The notes beneath the pieces are model-generated. The model worked only from the letters and a program-made list of their open reading frames with translations. It did not search any database and was not told where the DNA came from. A program made the translations under genes and the position numbers. DNA of 64,000 nt from Streptomyces chromofuscus (GTDB taxonomy: Bacteria > Actinomycetota > Actinomycetes > Streptomycetales > Streptomycetaceae), in NCBI RefSeq assembly GCF_015160875.1, contig NZ_CP063374.1, positions 372,001-436,000 of the forward strand, in the 5' to 3' direction. Below are positions 56,001 to 64,000 of the stretch, one piece after another. Every line of letters starts with the position of its first letter. Position 1 is the stretch's first letter.

Positions 56001-56489
56001 ATGTCGCCCGCCGTCATCACCCTGCTGTTGCTCGCCGGAGTGTCCGAGGCCGCCGGACGCATCGTGCCGCTGGCGGTACGCCGCCCCGGCGTGTCACGGA
56101 CCCTCCTGATCAGGCTGCTGATCATGGGCGGGGTCGTCGAGGCCGTGGTGTTCGGGCTGTGGCCGCTGACAGCGTGGACCCTGGCCGGCCTCCTGCTGTC
56201 CTCGCCCCTGCCGGGATACGACCCGCTGTGGACCCCGGGCCTGGTCGCTCCGCTGGTGTTCGCCGCCGTCCTCGCCTTTCCGATGCTCGGGCCGCTGCTG
56301 CACGTGCTGCTTCTCGTGGGGGTCGGGCTGGCACTGACCGACCCCTTCGCCGCGGCGACCGGCGTCGACCGGTGGACCGCCGCCGGGTGCCTCGCCCTCT
56401 CCGGGGTGGGGCTCGCTGTCGCCGTGGAGGCCGTCCGGCGACTGGTCGTGCGGCTCAGCGTGCCCCGAGCGCCGGAGCCGGTCGGATGA
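56001..56489 (+). CDS. Small integral membrane protein, unknown
   Basis: 162 residues with four or five hydrophobic segments: VITLLLLAGVSEAAGRIVPL, LLIRLLIMGGVVEAVVFGLW, APLVFAAVLAFPMLGPLLHV, LLVGVGLALTDPF, and a last one near 135-150. There is a positively charged C-terminus (VRRLVVRLSVPRAP). It starts 3 bases after the glycosyltransferase stop and overlaps the next gene (ATGA), so it belongs to the same operon. I do not recognise the family. It may anchor the glycosyltransferase or the hydrolase-like protein at the membrane. Confidence 0.75.
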   Translation: MSPAVITLLLLAGVSEAAGRIVPLAVRRPGVSRTLLIRLLIMGGVVEAVVFGLWPLTAWTLAGLLLSSPLPGYDPLWTPGLVAPLVFAAVLAFPMLGPLLHVLLLVGVGLALTDPFAAATGVDRWTAAGCLALSGVGLAVAVEAVRRLVVRLSVPRAPEPVG

Positions 56490-57439
56490 ACGTTCTCCTG
56501 CTCTGGGTCGGGGCCGGCCTCGGAACCGTCCTGCTGGCCGAGGCGCTGGTCGCGCGCTACGAGGTGCTGGTCTACGGCGCAGGGTGGCGAACGCCGACCA
56601 GCCGGCTCCCGGAGGGCGTTCCGTACGCCCGGGGCGCGGCCCCTCATACCCCTCCGGGCGCCTACCTGGTCTACCTGGACGGCATCGGCAAACGCCGTGT
56701 CCGCGACAGCAGAGACGGCGGCATGCTGGTGGCGGCCCTGATCTCCAAGGCGCCCGAGCTGCGGGTCCTCGGCCAGGTCCAGCCGTACTCGCCGCTGGCC
56801 CGGGCGCTCGTCGACCGGCCGGTGTGGGCGTGGCTGCGCCGCCACGTCGGTCTGCTGTTGTTCCTGCACAACGTGATGCAGATCTTCGTCGCCGCGGACC
56901 ACCGTTACCGGCCCCTGTACAACCGCGCCATCGGCGGTCAGATCGCCACGCAGCTCCGGCTCGCCGGCTACCGACGCGGCAGCGGCATACCCGTGGTGCT
57001 GCTCAGCTACAGCGGCGGTGCGCAGGTCGCCACCGGCGCCGTCGAGGCACTGCACGCCCAACTGCAGGCCCCGCTCCTGCTGATCACACTCGGCGGGTTC
57101 CACAACGGTGCCAACGACCTCGCGCACGCCGAACACCTGCACCAGCTGACCAGCGCGAACGACCACATCGAGCAAGTCGGCACCTGGATCTTCCCGCGAC
57201 GCCGGCGGCTGTGGCGGAACAGCGGATGGAACCGCGCGGTCCGCTCGGGAAAGATCACCGTGCACCGGCTCGACCCGGCGACGCACGTCGGACCGCTCAG
57301 CTACATCAGCCCTACGGCCCGACTCCCCGACGGCCGCACCCATTTGGACCGCACCACCGACACCGTGATCGCCCTCGTCCGCTCCCGTGTCGAAGCCGGC
57401 CCGCCCCCGACGGCGCCGGACACACCGCAGATGCGATGA
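56486..57439 (+). CDS. Membrane-anchored serine-hydrolase-like protein
   Basis: 317 residues from ATG 56486, overlapping the previous stop. An N-terminal membrane segment (VLLLWVGAGLGTVLLAEALV) is followed by an alpha/beta-hydrolase-like body. The nucleophile elbow is probably VVLLSYSGGAQVATG (SxSGG instead of GxSxG), and late His residues (DPATHVGPLSYISP) could complete a triad. An internal hydrophobic helix (HVGLLLFLHNVMQIFVAADH) may be a cap or second membrane contact. No close family is recognised. It ends the operon of patatin, glycosyltransferase and membrane protein, which suggests lipid or glycolipid processing. Confidence 0.72.
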   Translation: MNVLLLWVGAGLGTVLLAEALVARYEVLVYGAGWRTPTSRLPEGVPYARGAAPHTPPGAYLVYLDGIGKRRVRDSRDGGMLVAALISKAPELRVLGQVQPYSPLARALVDRPVWAWLRRHVGLLLFLHNVMQIFVAADHRYRPLYNRAIGGQIATQLRLAGYRRGSGIPVVLLSYSGGAQVATGAVEALHAQLQAPLLLITLGGFHNGANDLAHAEHLHQLTSANDHIEQVGTWIFPRRRRLWRNSGWNRAVRSGKITVHRLDPATHVGPLSYISPTARLPDGRTHLDRTTDTVIALVRSRVEAGPPPTAPDTPQMR

Positions 57440-57855
57440 CCAAGGGCGACCGACAAGGGTCCTGTGCTCGTTGAGGGCACTGTTCGCTCTCCGCCCGGCG
57501 ACGACGGTCGGCGGCACCGCTCGCCGACGCAGTACGCGCAGCCATGACAAGAAAGTTCGAGCAACCTGCGGCTACGACCGCCGGCACCGCATGGTGTCAG
57601 CCGTGCTGGACGGACGTCGTCGTGGCGGGTGCTCATGTGCCCGGTCGCACCGAGGAAGGGCCGGAGTGACAATAGGAAGGCGGGCCCGCTCGGTTCGGCC
57701 CGGTCCTCGGTCCCCCGTGAGGGGACGGCCAACGCGCTCGCAGCGCGAGGCCAAGGACATCGGTGTCGGACGGCGCCGGCAGCTTTCGCCCGGCCTGCCC
57801 TCGGCGCCGGGTGTGCAGTCCGCGGCTTCACGATTCCTCCCGGTAAGGAAGACTC
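57440..57855. other. Intergenic region, no gene seen
   Basis: About 415 bases. Open frames exist on both strands, but all have poor composition and no ribosome sites. No clear terminator for the preceding operon was found; weak GC-rich inverted repeats are frequent here. Confidence 0.4.
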
Positions 57856-58188
57856 ATGAACCGGCACACACGCCTCCTGGCCCTGACCGCCCTCGTGGCG
57901 GCCCCACTCGCCGCTGCCCCCACCGCCCTCGCGGCGGTCCCCCAGTCACCGCAGGCCGCCGTCCCGGCCGCGACCTGTTCCGTCTCCGGCGTCCTCGACA
58001 ACGGCAAGGTGCACCTGTCCGGCGGCGGCTTCACGCCGGGCCCGGCCTATGTGCACGGGTCGGCGGGCTTCGGCGGGACGGTCGAGATCGCCCAGAACGG
58101 CGGCTTCCAGATCATGAACGTGCCGCCTGCCCAGTACAGCCTCCGGCAGGGCGGCGAACTCACCCAGTGCAGCGGGTTCAACGGCTAG
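57856..58188 (+). CDS. Small secreted protein
   Basis: 110 residues from ATG 57856, with AAGGAAG upstream. It has a Sec signal peptide: MNRHTRLLALTALVAAPLAA, with a cut after the AAPTALA-type site near residue 26. The mature part (about 84 residues) has two cysteines (ATCSVSG and LTQCSGF) that could form a disulfide, and a beta-rich pattern (GKVHLSGGGFTPGPAYVHGS) like the small Ig-like or LTD-type folds. Similar secreted unknowns are common in Streptomyces. A hairpin 17 bases after the stop ends the gene. Confidence 0.75.
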   Translation: MNRHTRLLALTALVAAPLAAAPTALAAVPQSPQAAVPAATCSVSGVLDNGKVHLSGGGFTPGPAYVHGSAGFGGTVEIAQNGGFQIMNVPPAQYSLRQGGELTQCSGFNG

Positions 58189-58204
58189 GCCGATACGTTC
58201 GCAT

Positions 58205-58226
58205 CGTCCCGCCGGTGGTCGGGACG
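58205..58226 (+). terminator. Hairpin after the small secreted protein gene
   Basis: CGTCCCG (58205-58211), loop CCGGTGGT, CGGGACG (58220-58226): a perfect 7-bp stem 17 bases past the stop. Confidence 0.55.
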
Positions 58227-58353
58227 CGCCGTGAAGAAGCGCACTGAGCGCGGCTCGAGCCGTTACTCCCCGACCGGGTGCGAAGCGAGTCGACCGGTGG
58301 GGTGACCACCGCGGAGACTGTCCCGTAAGTCGCCTTCGCTGTCGGCGCGGGCT

Positions 58354-58738
58354 TCAGAGGAAGAGGAGCGGGACGCGCTTCTCGATGCAGAGCCGCAGGA
58401 CGCCGGCCGGCCGGCGGGCGGCGTCGATGTGCTGCTGGAGGAGTGGGGGGTCGCTGTCCTGTACCCACTCATCGACGATTTCCACCAACCGGGGCAGGGA
58501 CCACCGCGCACTCGACAGGCGAGAGGTCGTCACCGCCGTCATCAGGACGATCGAGCAGTGGCTCCAGCACGGTGGACACCTCGCTCCATGGCCGATCGCC
58601 GCCAAAGCCCTTCATGTCGCGGAGCGCGAACCCCTCTGCCTCGGCCAGGCGCCGCCGGAACGCGGCAAAGCCGCTGTAGGACCAGGAGACATCCGGACCG
58701 CTGTCGTCCCCGTCGCCCGGAAAGAGAGTCAACCCCAT
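58354..58738 (-). pseudogene. Conserved Streptomyces protein of unknown function, frameshifted
   Basis: ATG 58738 with GGAAGGG upstream. The first frame gives MGLTLFPGDGDDSGPDVSWS, then YSGFAAFRRRLAEAEGFALR, then FGGDRPWSEVSTVLEPLLDR. It matches a common actinomycete family of about 127 residues that I recall only as hypothetical. After SPVECAVV the frame breaks. The family's continuation LPRLVEIVDEWVQDSDPPLL, then CIEKRVPLLFL, is in the next frame, ending at 58354. Removing one C from the GTCCCTGCC stretch near 58494-58500 restores VVLPRLVEI. It could be true decay or a base-call error. Confidence 0.7.
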
Positions 58739-59105
58739 GTGCCCTTCCTGTCCGGCAGGTCGAGCACACAGGATCAACGGGGACTGACCGCCTCGGCACG
58801 TGAGATGACTGTCGGGCGGGTGATCATGGCGTCGGCGATGCCACGACTCGTCGGCGTCCGGGGTGCGAGCCTGCCGCACAAAGACGCCTTGTGACGCCCG
58901 AGCCGCTTCTGCGGCAACGCCCTCATGCCCGCGCCCCGGCAGCGCAGGCGGACCCCGCCGACCGACCACCCGACGGCACCATGTCACAGCGTGTCACTCA
59001 AACAGTACGAGAAAGCGCTTACCAATCTTTGGTTTTCCGTGTAGTTTCCTTCTGCCCACTCACCAGACACATGTTGTGCTCTGCCACCCCGCGATCGGAG
59101 CCGAA
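58739..59105. other. Promoter region of the PmoA-like sugar operon
   Basis: About 365 bases with no gene. The right half is clearly AT-richer (AATCTTTGGTTTTCCGTGTA around 59024-59043) and holds the LacI-type operator, so the operon's promoter is here. Confidence 0.5.
59011..59022. promoter_or_regulatory. LacI/GalR-type operator
   Basis: GAAAGCGCTTAC is centred on the palindrome AGCGCT, close to the family consensus GAAAGCGCTTTC. It is about 85 bases upstream of the first operon gene. The regulator gene itself is not in the window. Confidence 0.7.
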
Positions 59106-59996
59106 GTGATCGATCCACCGACTGCCGTCGTCAGCCAGGACGCCTCGTCGATTCACGTGATGCTGGGTGAGACGCCCTTCGCGACCTACCACTTGGGACC
59201 GTCGGAGCCGCGTCCGTACCTGTCCGACGTGATGGGGCCGCACGGTCGGCGGATCACCCGGCCTCACCCGGCGGGCGCAGGCGCCGACCACCCGCACCAC
59301 CGCGGCGTCTGGACCGGCCATCGCGACGTCGACGGGGCGGACTTCTGGACCGAGTTCGCGGGACACGGCCGCATCGCACACCGAACCCTCGACGAGCTCA
59401 CCGAAGGTCCCGGCGAGGTACGGGTGAGCCACAGCCTGGACTGGCTGGACGCCCACGGCGTACTCCGCCTGACCGAGCGCCGGTCGCTGCGCTTCCACGG
59501 CTCCATGCCGGACGGACCGCGGCTGATCGACGTCAGCACCAGCCTCACACCCGTCGACGGTCCGGTCCGGCTCGGCGACACGAAAGAAGCCGGCATGGTG
59601 GCGCTCCGCGTCGCGCCGTCGATGGAGGAGAACAACGGCGGCCGCGTGGAGAACTCGGGCGGCGACGTCGGCGAGGCGCACTGCTGGGGCCGACCCGCGG
59701 CATGGTGCGACTACTCGGGCCAGGTGGACGGCGAGGTCGTGGGTGTCGCGGTGTTCGACCATCCCGACAACCCCCGGCACCCCACGCCGTGGCACGTACG
59801 CGCCTACGGCCTCCTGGCCGCGAACCCCTTCGGCCACCGCGACTTCTTCCCGGGGCAGGACCGGGACGGCAGCCTCCGGCTCGGTGTGCACGAGCCGGTG
59901 ACCTTCCGGTACCGCCTGCTCCTGCACCTCGGTGACGCGACCGCCGGACGCGTCGCGGACCACTACGCCGAGTACGTCGCCGAACGGAGCCGCTGA
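59106..59996 (+). CDS. PmoA-like (DUF6807) protein
   Basis: 296 residues from GTG 59106, with GGAG five bases upstream; the longer frame has no ribosome site. It is an all-beta protein with the family landmarks YLSDVMGPHGRRITRPHP, the PHHRGVW segment with three His, and ENNGGRVENSGG, ending with RYRLLLHLGD. The family was named for its link to methane oxidation genes in some databases but usually occurs in sugar-degradation operons. The reaction is unknown. Here it is followed after 4 bases by a sugar isomerase-like gene, and it is the first gene after a LacI operator. Confidence 0.8.
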   Translation: MIDPPTAVVSQDASSIHVMLGETPFATYHLGPSEPRPYLSDVMGPHGRRITRPHPAGAGADHPHHRGVWTGHRDVDGADFWTEFAGHGRIAHRTLDELTEGPGEVRVSHSLDWLDAHGVLRLTERRSLRFHGSMPDGPRLIDVSTSLTPVDGPVRLGDTKEAGMVALRVAPSMEENNGGRVENSGGDVGEAHCWGRPAAWCDYSGQVDGEVVGVAVFDHPDNPRHPTPWHVRAYGLLAANPFGHRDFFPGQDRDGSLRLGVHEPVTFRYRLLLHLGDATAGRVADHYAEYVAERSR

Positions 59997-60000
59997 GAGA

Positions 60001-60848
60001 TGCGCTTCGCGATCTGCAACGAACTCCTCGACGACCGGCCACTGGACGAGGCGTTCCGGTTCATCGCCGAGACCGGCTACGCGGCCGTCGAGTTGGCGCC
60101 CTACACGATCGCCGAACCCGACGGCACGGTGGCACCGGAACGACTCAAGGAGGTCAAGCGCCTAGCCGACCGGTACGGCCTCGCGTTCACCGGCCTGCAC
60201 TGGCTCCTCACCGGGACCCGCGACCTGCACGTCGGCGCGGCCGAGCCCGAGCGGCGGCACCGCACACTGGAGTATCTGAGGATGCTCACGCGCCTGTGCG
60301 CCGACCTCGGCGGCCAGGTCCTCGTGTTCGGCTCACCCGCTCAGCGCAGTACGCCGCCCGGCGTCTCCCGCGCGGACAACGTCGCCCGCGCTGTCGACAT
60401 GTTCGCCGACTGGGGCGAGACCGCGCGGGAACACGGTGTCACCGTCTGCCTGGAGTCGCTGCCGGTCACCGAGACCGACGTGCTGAACACGACCCAGGAG
60501 GTCATCGACGTCGTCCGGGCCATCGACTCGCCCGCCGTCCGGATGGTGCTCGACGTGAAGAGCATGAGCGCCGAACAGCGGCCGATTCCGCAGCTCATCG
60601 AGCTTGCCGCGCCGTACTTCACCTACTTCCAGGCGAACGACGCCAACCGCGGCGGGCCCGGCTTCGGCACCACCGACTTCGTGCCCGTGTTCCAGGCCCT
60701 GGCCGCCGTCGGGTACGACGGGGACGTGTCGGTGGAGGCGTTCGACCGGACCCCGGGCGCCACCACGGTGGCCCGCAGGAGCCTCGCCTACCTGCGCAGC
60801 TGCGAGAGGCGCGCCGCACGCACCAACGCAACCCCGACCAAGGAGTAG
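60001..60848 (+). CDS. Sugar phosphate isomerase/epimerase (xylose-isomerase-like TIM barrel)
   Basis: 282 residues from ATG 60001. It has the AP-endonuclease-2/xylose isomerase barrel: EAFRFIAETGYAAVELAPYT, FTGLHWLLTG, GQVLVFGSPAQRS, VCLESLPVTE (metal Glu), VRMVLDVKSM (metal Asp) and YFQANDANRGGPG (metal His replaced by Gln or Asn), then GDVSVEAFD (last Glu). Members epimerise or isomerise keto-sugars, inosose or hydroxypyruvate. It lies between the PmoA-like and dehydrogenase genes with almost no gaps. The common pairing with such genes is in inositol or uncommon-sugar catabolism. Confidence 0.87.
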
Positions 60849-60852
60849 CACC

Positions 60853-61869
60853 GTGATACACGCCAGCAGGCTGGTGTCCCACAAGCCGGCCCGGATGGAG
60901 CTGGAGCGCCACGAACTGCCCAGTGAGCCGCCGCCGGGCGGCATCCTGGTGCGGGCCGACGTCACGCTGATCAGCCCGGGCACCGAGGTGGCGAACTATC
61001 TCGGACGCACCACCCAGCGCACGCTCACCAGCACCGAGCCCTACTACCCCGGTTACTCGTTCGCAGGAGTGGTGGAAGCCGTCGGGGACGGGATGGACAG
61101 GTTCCGGCCCGGCGACCGGATCTGCGGGCCGCTGCCGCACGCGTCGTGGGCGATCGAGGACCGGCCGGAACGCCTCGCGCGCATGACCAGGGTCCCTGAG
61201 GGCGTCACCTCGCGGCAGGCCGCCGTGACACAGCTCGCCTGCATCGCTCTCAACGCCGTACGACCGGCCGCCATCCAGCTCGGGGACACCGTCGCGGTGG
61301 TCGGCGCCGGACTCGTCGGCCTGCTGGCGGCACGGTTCGCCCGCCTCGACGGCGCCCACCGGCTGGCCGTGGTGGAGTTGCTCGCGGAGCGGCGCGAGGC
61401 AGCGCGGAGCACCGGTGCCGACCTCGTCGTGGACCCGGCGGACCCGGCGTCGGACGAGCAGCTTCGCGGGCTGGCGCCGGGCGGGTTCGACGTGGTCGTC
61501 GAGGCCACCGGCGCGGCGCCCGCGTTCGTACCGGCGCTTGAACTCGCCGCTCACGGCGGCAGGGTCGTTCTGCTGGGCAGCACCCGTGGACGCGTGGACA
61601 ACTTCGATCCCTACGCGTCACTGCACCTCAAGGGCCTGCGGGTGATCGGGGCACATGTCTCGACCGCGCCGAAGACCGCGACCGTCCACGACAGGTGGAC
61701 GGAGGCCGCCAACCGCCGGCTGATCCTCGACCTCATCCGCGACGGGGCGCTGGAGGTCGACTCGCTCATCACGGACGTGGTGACACCGTCGCAGGGCGGT
61801 GAGGCGTTCCGCGCCCTGGCCGAGGAACCGGCCGACCACCTCGGCGTGGTCATCGACTGGTCCGCCTGA
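60853..61869 (+). CDS. Zinc-type MDR-family dehydrogenase
   Basis: 338 residues from GTG 60853, with AAGGAG seven bases upstream. It is an MDR (medium-chain dehydrogenase) fold: the catalytic domain has LISPGTEVANYLG, a family variant where the usual Cys zinc ligand is replaced by Ser/Gly, and YPGYSFAGVVEAVGDGMDRF. The Rossmann part is VAVVGAGLVGLLAARFARLD. The threonine/sorbitol dehydrogenase branch with this PGTE motif oxidises sugar or cyclitol alcohols. The normal zinc Cys is not seen, so the metal use is unclear. It is third in the LacI-controlled operon. Confidence 0.85.
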   Translation: MIHASRLVSHKPARMELERHELPSEPPPGGILVRADVTLISPGTEVANYLGRTTQRTLTSTEPYYPGYSFAGVVEAVGDGMDRFRPGDRICGPLPHASWAIEDRPERLARMTRVPEGVTSRQAAVTQLACIALNAVRPAAIQLGDTVAVVGAGLVGLLAARFARLDGAHRLAVVELLAERREAARSTGADLVVDPADPASDEQLRGLAPGGFDVVVEATGAAPAFVPALELAAHGGRVVLLGSTRGRVDNFDPYASLHLKGLRVIGAHVSTAPKTATVHDRWTEAANRRLILDLIRDGALEVDSLITDVVTPSQGGEAFRALAEEPADHLGVVIDWSA

Positions 61870-62003
61870 GAGCGACGAACGTCGGCCCGCCCGAGGACGG
61901 CGGCGGTGCCGTGCGTGGTCCGTCACGGCCGCCCGGCGGCCGGACCACTGAGCCTTCTCATCCAGCACAGTTCAGTTTTTCCGCACCTTCAGGAGCACAT
62001 CGC

Positions 62004-63395
62004 ATGAAGATCAGGTCCCTCACCGCAGCGGGACTTCTCCTCACGCTGACCGTCGGCTGCACCACGGGCGCCCCGCCCGACGACTCGGCCGCCGACTCCG
62101 GCGTCGCCGACGAGATCACCGTGTGGACGGTGGAGGACGTGCAGGACAGGATCACCGCCACCGAGAAGATCATCGCCGGGTTCACCGAGCAGAGCGGCAT
62201 CAAGGTCAATCTCGTCGCCATCTCGGAGGCACAGTTCGACAAGATCGTCACGACCTCCGCCGCCGGCGGCACTCTGCCTGACGTCGTGGCCGCACTCAGC
62301 CCGGCCGGTGTGCAGTCCATGGCGGTGAGCGGGCTGCTGGACACCAAGTCCACCGGCGAGGTGGTCGACGCCCTCGGTCGCGACACCTTCTCGCCGACGG
62401 CGCTGAACCTCACCCGTGACAACGAGGAACAGGTCGCGGTTCCGAGTGACGCCTGGACCCAGTTGCTGTTCTACCGCAAGGACCTCTTCGCCAAGGCCGG
62501 CCTGGGGACGCCGAACACGTACGCGAAGATCGAGGCGGCCGCGAAGAAGCTGACCTCCGGCGGAAAGTGGGGCATCGCGCTGTCGACGAAGGCCGGCGAC
62601 CCCTTCACCCACCAGTCCTTCGAACACCTCGCGCTGGGCAACGGCTGCGAGATGGTCGACCGCGACGGCACCGTGACGCTGGACAGCGCGGCCTGCAAGG
62701 AAGCCTTCTCCTTCTACGGCGACCTCGCCCGCAACTACTCCGCCGACGGCAACCAGGACGTCGACACCACCCGCGCCAACTACTTCGCGGGCAAGGCCGC
62801 CATGGTGATCTGGTCCACCTTCCTGCTGGACGAACTGGCCGGTCTGCGCAACGACGCCCTCCCGACCTGCCCCGAGTGCAAGGGCGACCCGGAGTTCCTG
62901 GCGAAGAACACCGGCATCGTCGGCCCGGTCAGCGGTCCGTCGGGCAAGCCCGCGCAGTACGGCCGCGTCACCTCGTGGGCGCTGACCAAGGCCGGCAACG
63001 CGGCTGCCTCGAAGCAGTTCGTCGAGTACATGATGGACGAGGCCTACACCGACTGGCTCGCCATCGCGCCGGAGGGCAAGGTCCCGGTGCGCAAGGGAAC
63101 CGCGGGCGACCCCCGGAAGTTCGTCGACGCCTGGAGTGAGCTCAAGGCCGGCGTCGACAAGAAGGCCCCACTCACCGACTTCTACTCCGCCGACGTCCTC
63201 GAGACGTTGATCGACGGCCCGGACGAGGTCGCCCCGTGGGGCTTCAGCCAGGGACAGGGCGCGCTGGTCGGAGCCACCAACGGTCAACTCCCGGTCGCGG
63301 GAGCCGTCAACGACATGGTCAACGGGACGGATCCGCACAGGGCGGCGGAGCAGGCCGATGCCGCGGTGACCGAGATAGCCGAGTCGCTGAAGTGA
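62004..63395 (+). CDS. Sugar ABC transporter substrate-binding lipoprotein
   Basis: 463 residues from ATG 62004, with AGGAG eight bases upstream. The signal peptide ends in the lipobox LTVGC (Cys19). The family-1 binding fold follows: ITVWTVEDVQDRITATEKII, then AVPSDAWTQLLFYRKDLFAK, a typical sugar-site segment, and LAIAPEGKVPVRKG. It captures a sugar outside the cell for the permease genes next to it. The gap of 134 bases to the dehydrogenase gene may hold an internal promoter or a processing site. ATPase: none here. Confidence 0.92.
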   Translation: MKIRSLTAAGLLLTLTVGCTTGAPPDDSAADSGVADEITVWTVEDVQDRITATEKIIAGFTEQSGIKVNLVAISEAQFDKIVTTSAAGGTLPDVVAALSPAGVQSMAVSGLLDTKSTGEVVDALGRDTFSPTALNLTRDNEEQVAVPSDAWTQLLFYRKDLFAKAGLGTPNTYAKIEAAAKKLTSGGKWGIALSTKAGDPFTHQSFEHLALGNGCEMVDRDGTVTLDSAACKEAFSFYGDLARNYSADGNQDVDTTRANYFAGKAAMVIWSTFLLDELAGLRNDALPTCPECKGDPEFLAKNTGIVGPVSGPSGKPAQYGRVTSWALTKAGNAAASKQFVEYMMDEAYTDWLAIAPEGKVPVRKGTAGDPRKFVDAWSELKAGVDKKAPLTDFYSADVLETLIDGPDEVAPWGFSQGQGALVGATNGQLPVAGAVNDMVNGTDPHRAAEQADAAVTEIAESLK

Positions 63396-63418
63396 CGCGG
63401 CCCAAAGGAGACCACACC

Positions 63419-64000
63419 ATGGCTGCCCGTCGCGGAAGCCTGAGCCAACGCGACGCCAGAACCGGCATAGCGCTCATCACCCCGACGCTCGTCGTGGTCG
63501 TGCTCGTCGTGCTCGTCCCCCTGGCCTGGACCCTGTCCCTGGCGTTCCAGCACATCACGCTGCTGAACATCAGTTACGCGGGCTTCATCGGTACGTTCAC
63601 GCTGGACAACTTCAAGGGCGTTCTCACCTCACCCGGCTTCTACTCTGCGCTGTGGACCACCCTGCTCTACACCTTCGGGTCGACCGCCGGCTCCATCGTC
63701 GTGGGGCTGATCGCCGCGCTCGTCGTCCGGCGAGGCTTCCGGGGCCGGTCCCTGGTACGGGCGTTGATGCTGCTGCCGTACGTGGCCCCGGTCGTCGCCG
63801 TCACCTTCGTGTGGTCGGTGATGCTCAACCCGCAGTTCGGCATCGTCAACGAGTGGGGCACCCGCTATCTGGGATGGGACGACCCGATCGCCTTCCTGTC
63901 CCAGCCGTCGACCGCCCTGCTCACCGTCATCGCCTTCGAGATCTGGCGGTACTACCCGTTCGCGTTCCTGTTCATGATGGCCCGGCTCCAGGCGGTGCCC
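63419..64000 (+). CDS. Sugar ABC transporter permease, cut by the window end
   Basis: The first 194 residues, from ATG 63419, with AAAGGAG eight bases upstream; the gene continues past the window. A basic N-terminus (MAARRGSLSQRDARTG) is followed by membrane segments: IALITPTLVVVVLVVLVPLA, LWTTLLYTFGSTAGSIVVGL, VRALMLLPYVAPVVAVTFVW, and LLTVIAFEIWRYYPFAFLFM. The pattern is that of a MalF-type subunit; the EAA loop lies beyond the edge. It starts 23 bases after the binding-protein stop and is part of the same operon. Confidence 0.88.
   Translation, partial: MAARRGSLSQRDARTGIALITPTLVVVVLVVLVPLAWTLSLAFQHITLLNISYAGFIGTFTLDNFKGVLTSPGFYSALWTTLLYTFGSTAGSIVVGLIAALVVRRGFRGRSLVRALMLLPYVAPVVAVTFVWSVMLNPQFGIVNEWGTRYLGWDDPIAFLSQPSTALLTVIAFEIWRYYPFAFLFMMARLQAVP

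Overview
The window reads as a stretch of a Streptomyces-type (high-GC actinomycete) chromosome. GC is very high throughout, GTG and TTG starts are common, Shine-Dalgarno sites are strong, and the gene families are typical: GlxA/AraC and BTAD regulators, MsiK-dependent sugar ABC transporters that lack their own ATPase, secreted glycosidases and FG-GAP proteins. The content is accessory rather than core: there are no rRNA, tRNA or ribosomal genes, but there are an integrase fragment, a decayed transposase and two frameshifted genes.

Layout. (1) 1-10.8 kb: 5'-truncated tyrosine integrase fragment; a GlxA-like regulator; an ABC exporter (ATPase plus FtsX permease) divergent from a histidine kinase/LuxR response regulator pair; an MMPL exporter; a decayed IS630-type transposase. 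(2) 10.8-16 kb: a second GlxA-like regulator, a small ORF, a frameshifted OsmC-type gene, a YbfB-like MFS transporter, an aquaporin-type channel and an anti-sigma-type ATPase with a perfect palindrome upstream. (3) 17-25.4 kb: an overlapping operon (GNAT, sugar-binding lipoprotein, two permeases), a WD40-like protein flanked by 40-bp direct repeats, and a secreted GH2 exo-beta-glucosaminidase-type enzyme. (4) 26-30.8 kb: secreted FG-GAP protein, a membrane protein with a DnaJ-like zinc knuckle, and a small unknown. (5) 31.4-53.2 kb: a metabolic island. Its minus-strand unit has an HpaB-type flavin monooxygenase, bicupin, ATPase/BTAD regulator, flavin reductase and beta-hydroxyacid-dehydrogenase-like protein. 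Around it lie a CMD-family protein with an NrtS-like nitrate/nitrite transporter, an SDR lacking its catalytic residues, PntA/PntB, an aldehyde dehydrogenase, a GntR/FCD regulator with a VOC protein, fused E1 and E2 of a 2-oxoacid dehydrogenase, an FAD-synthetase-like protein and an M24-fold protein. (6) 53.6-57.4 kb: a tightly coupled four-gene operon (patatin, glycosyltransferase, membrane protein, serine-hydrolase-like protein). (7) 57.8-64 kb: a small secreted protein, a frameshifted unknown gene, and a sugar operon (PmoA-like, TIM-barrel isomerase, MDR dehydrogenase, ABC binding protein, permease cut by the window end) behind a LacI-type operator.

How the genes may work together. In region 5 the flavin reductase would feed reduced flavin to the monooxygenase. 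The cupin or VOC protein could act on the product, and the aldehyde dehydrogenase and E1/E2 would oxidise the fragments. PntAB would balance NADPH, and NrtS could remove nitrite or nitrate. A repeated TTGGATCCAA-type palindrome near the GntR gene, the VOC/E1 divergent promoter and the aldehyde dehydrogenase promoter ties that half together. The substrate cannot be read from sequence. All functions are family-level inferences; no searches were run.
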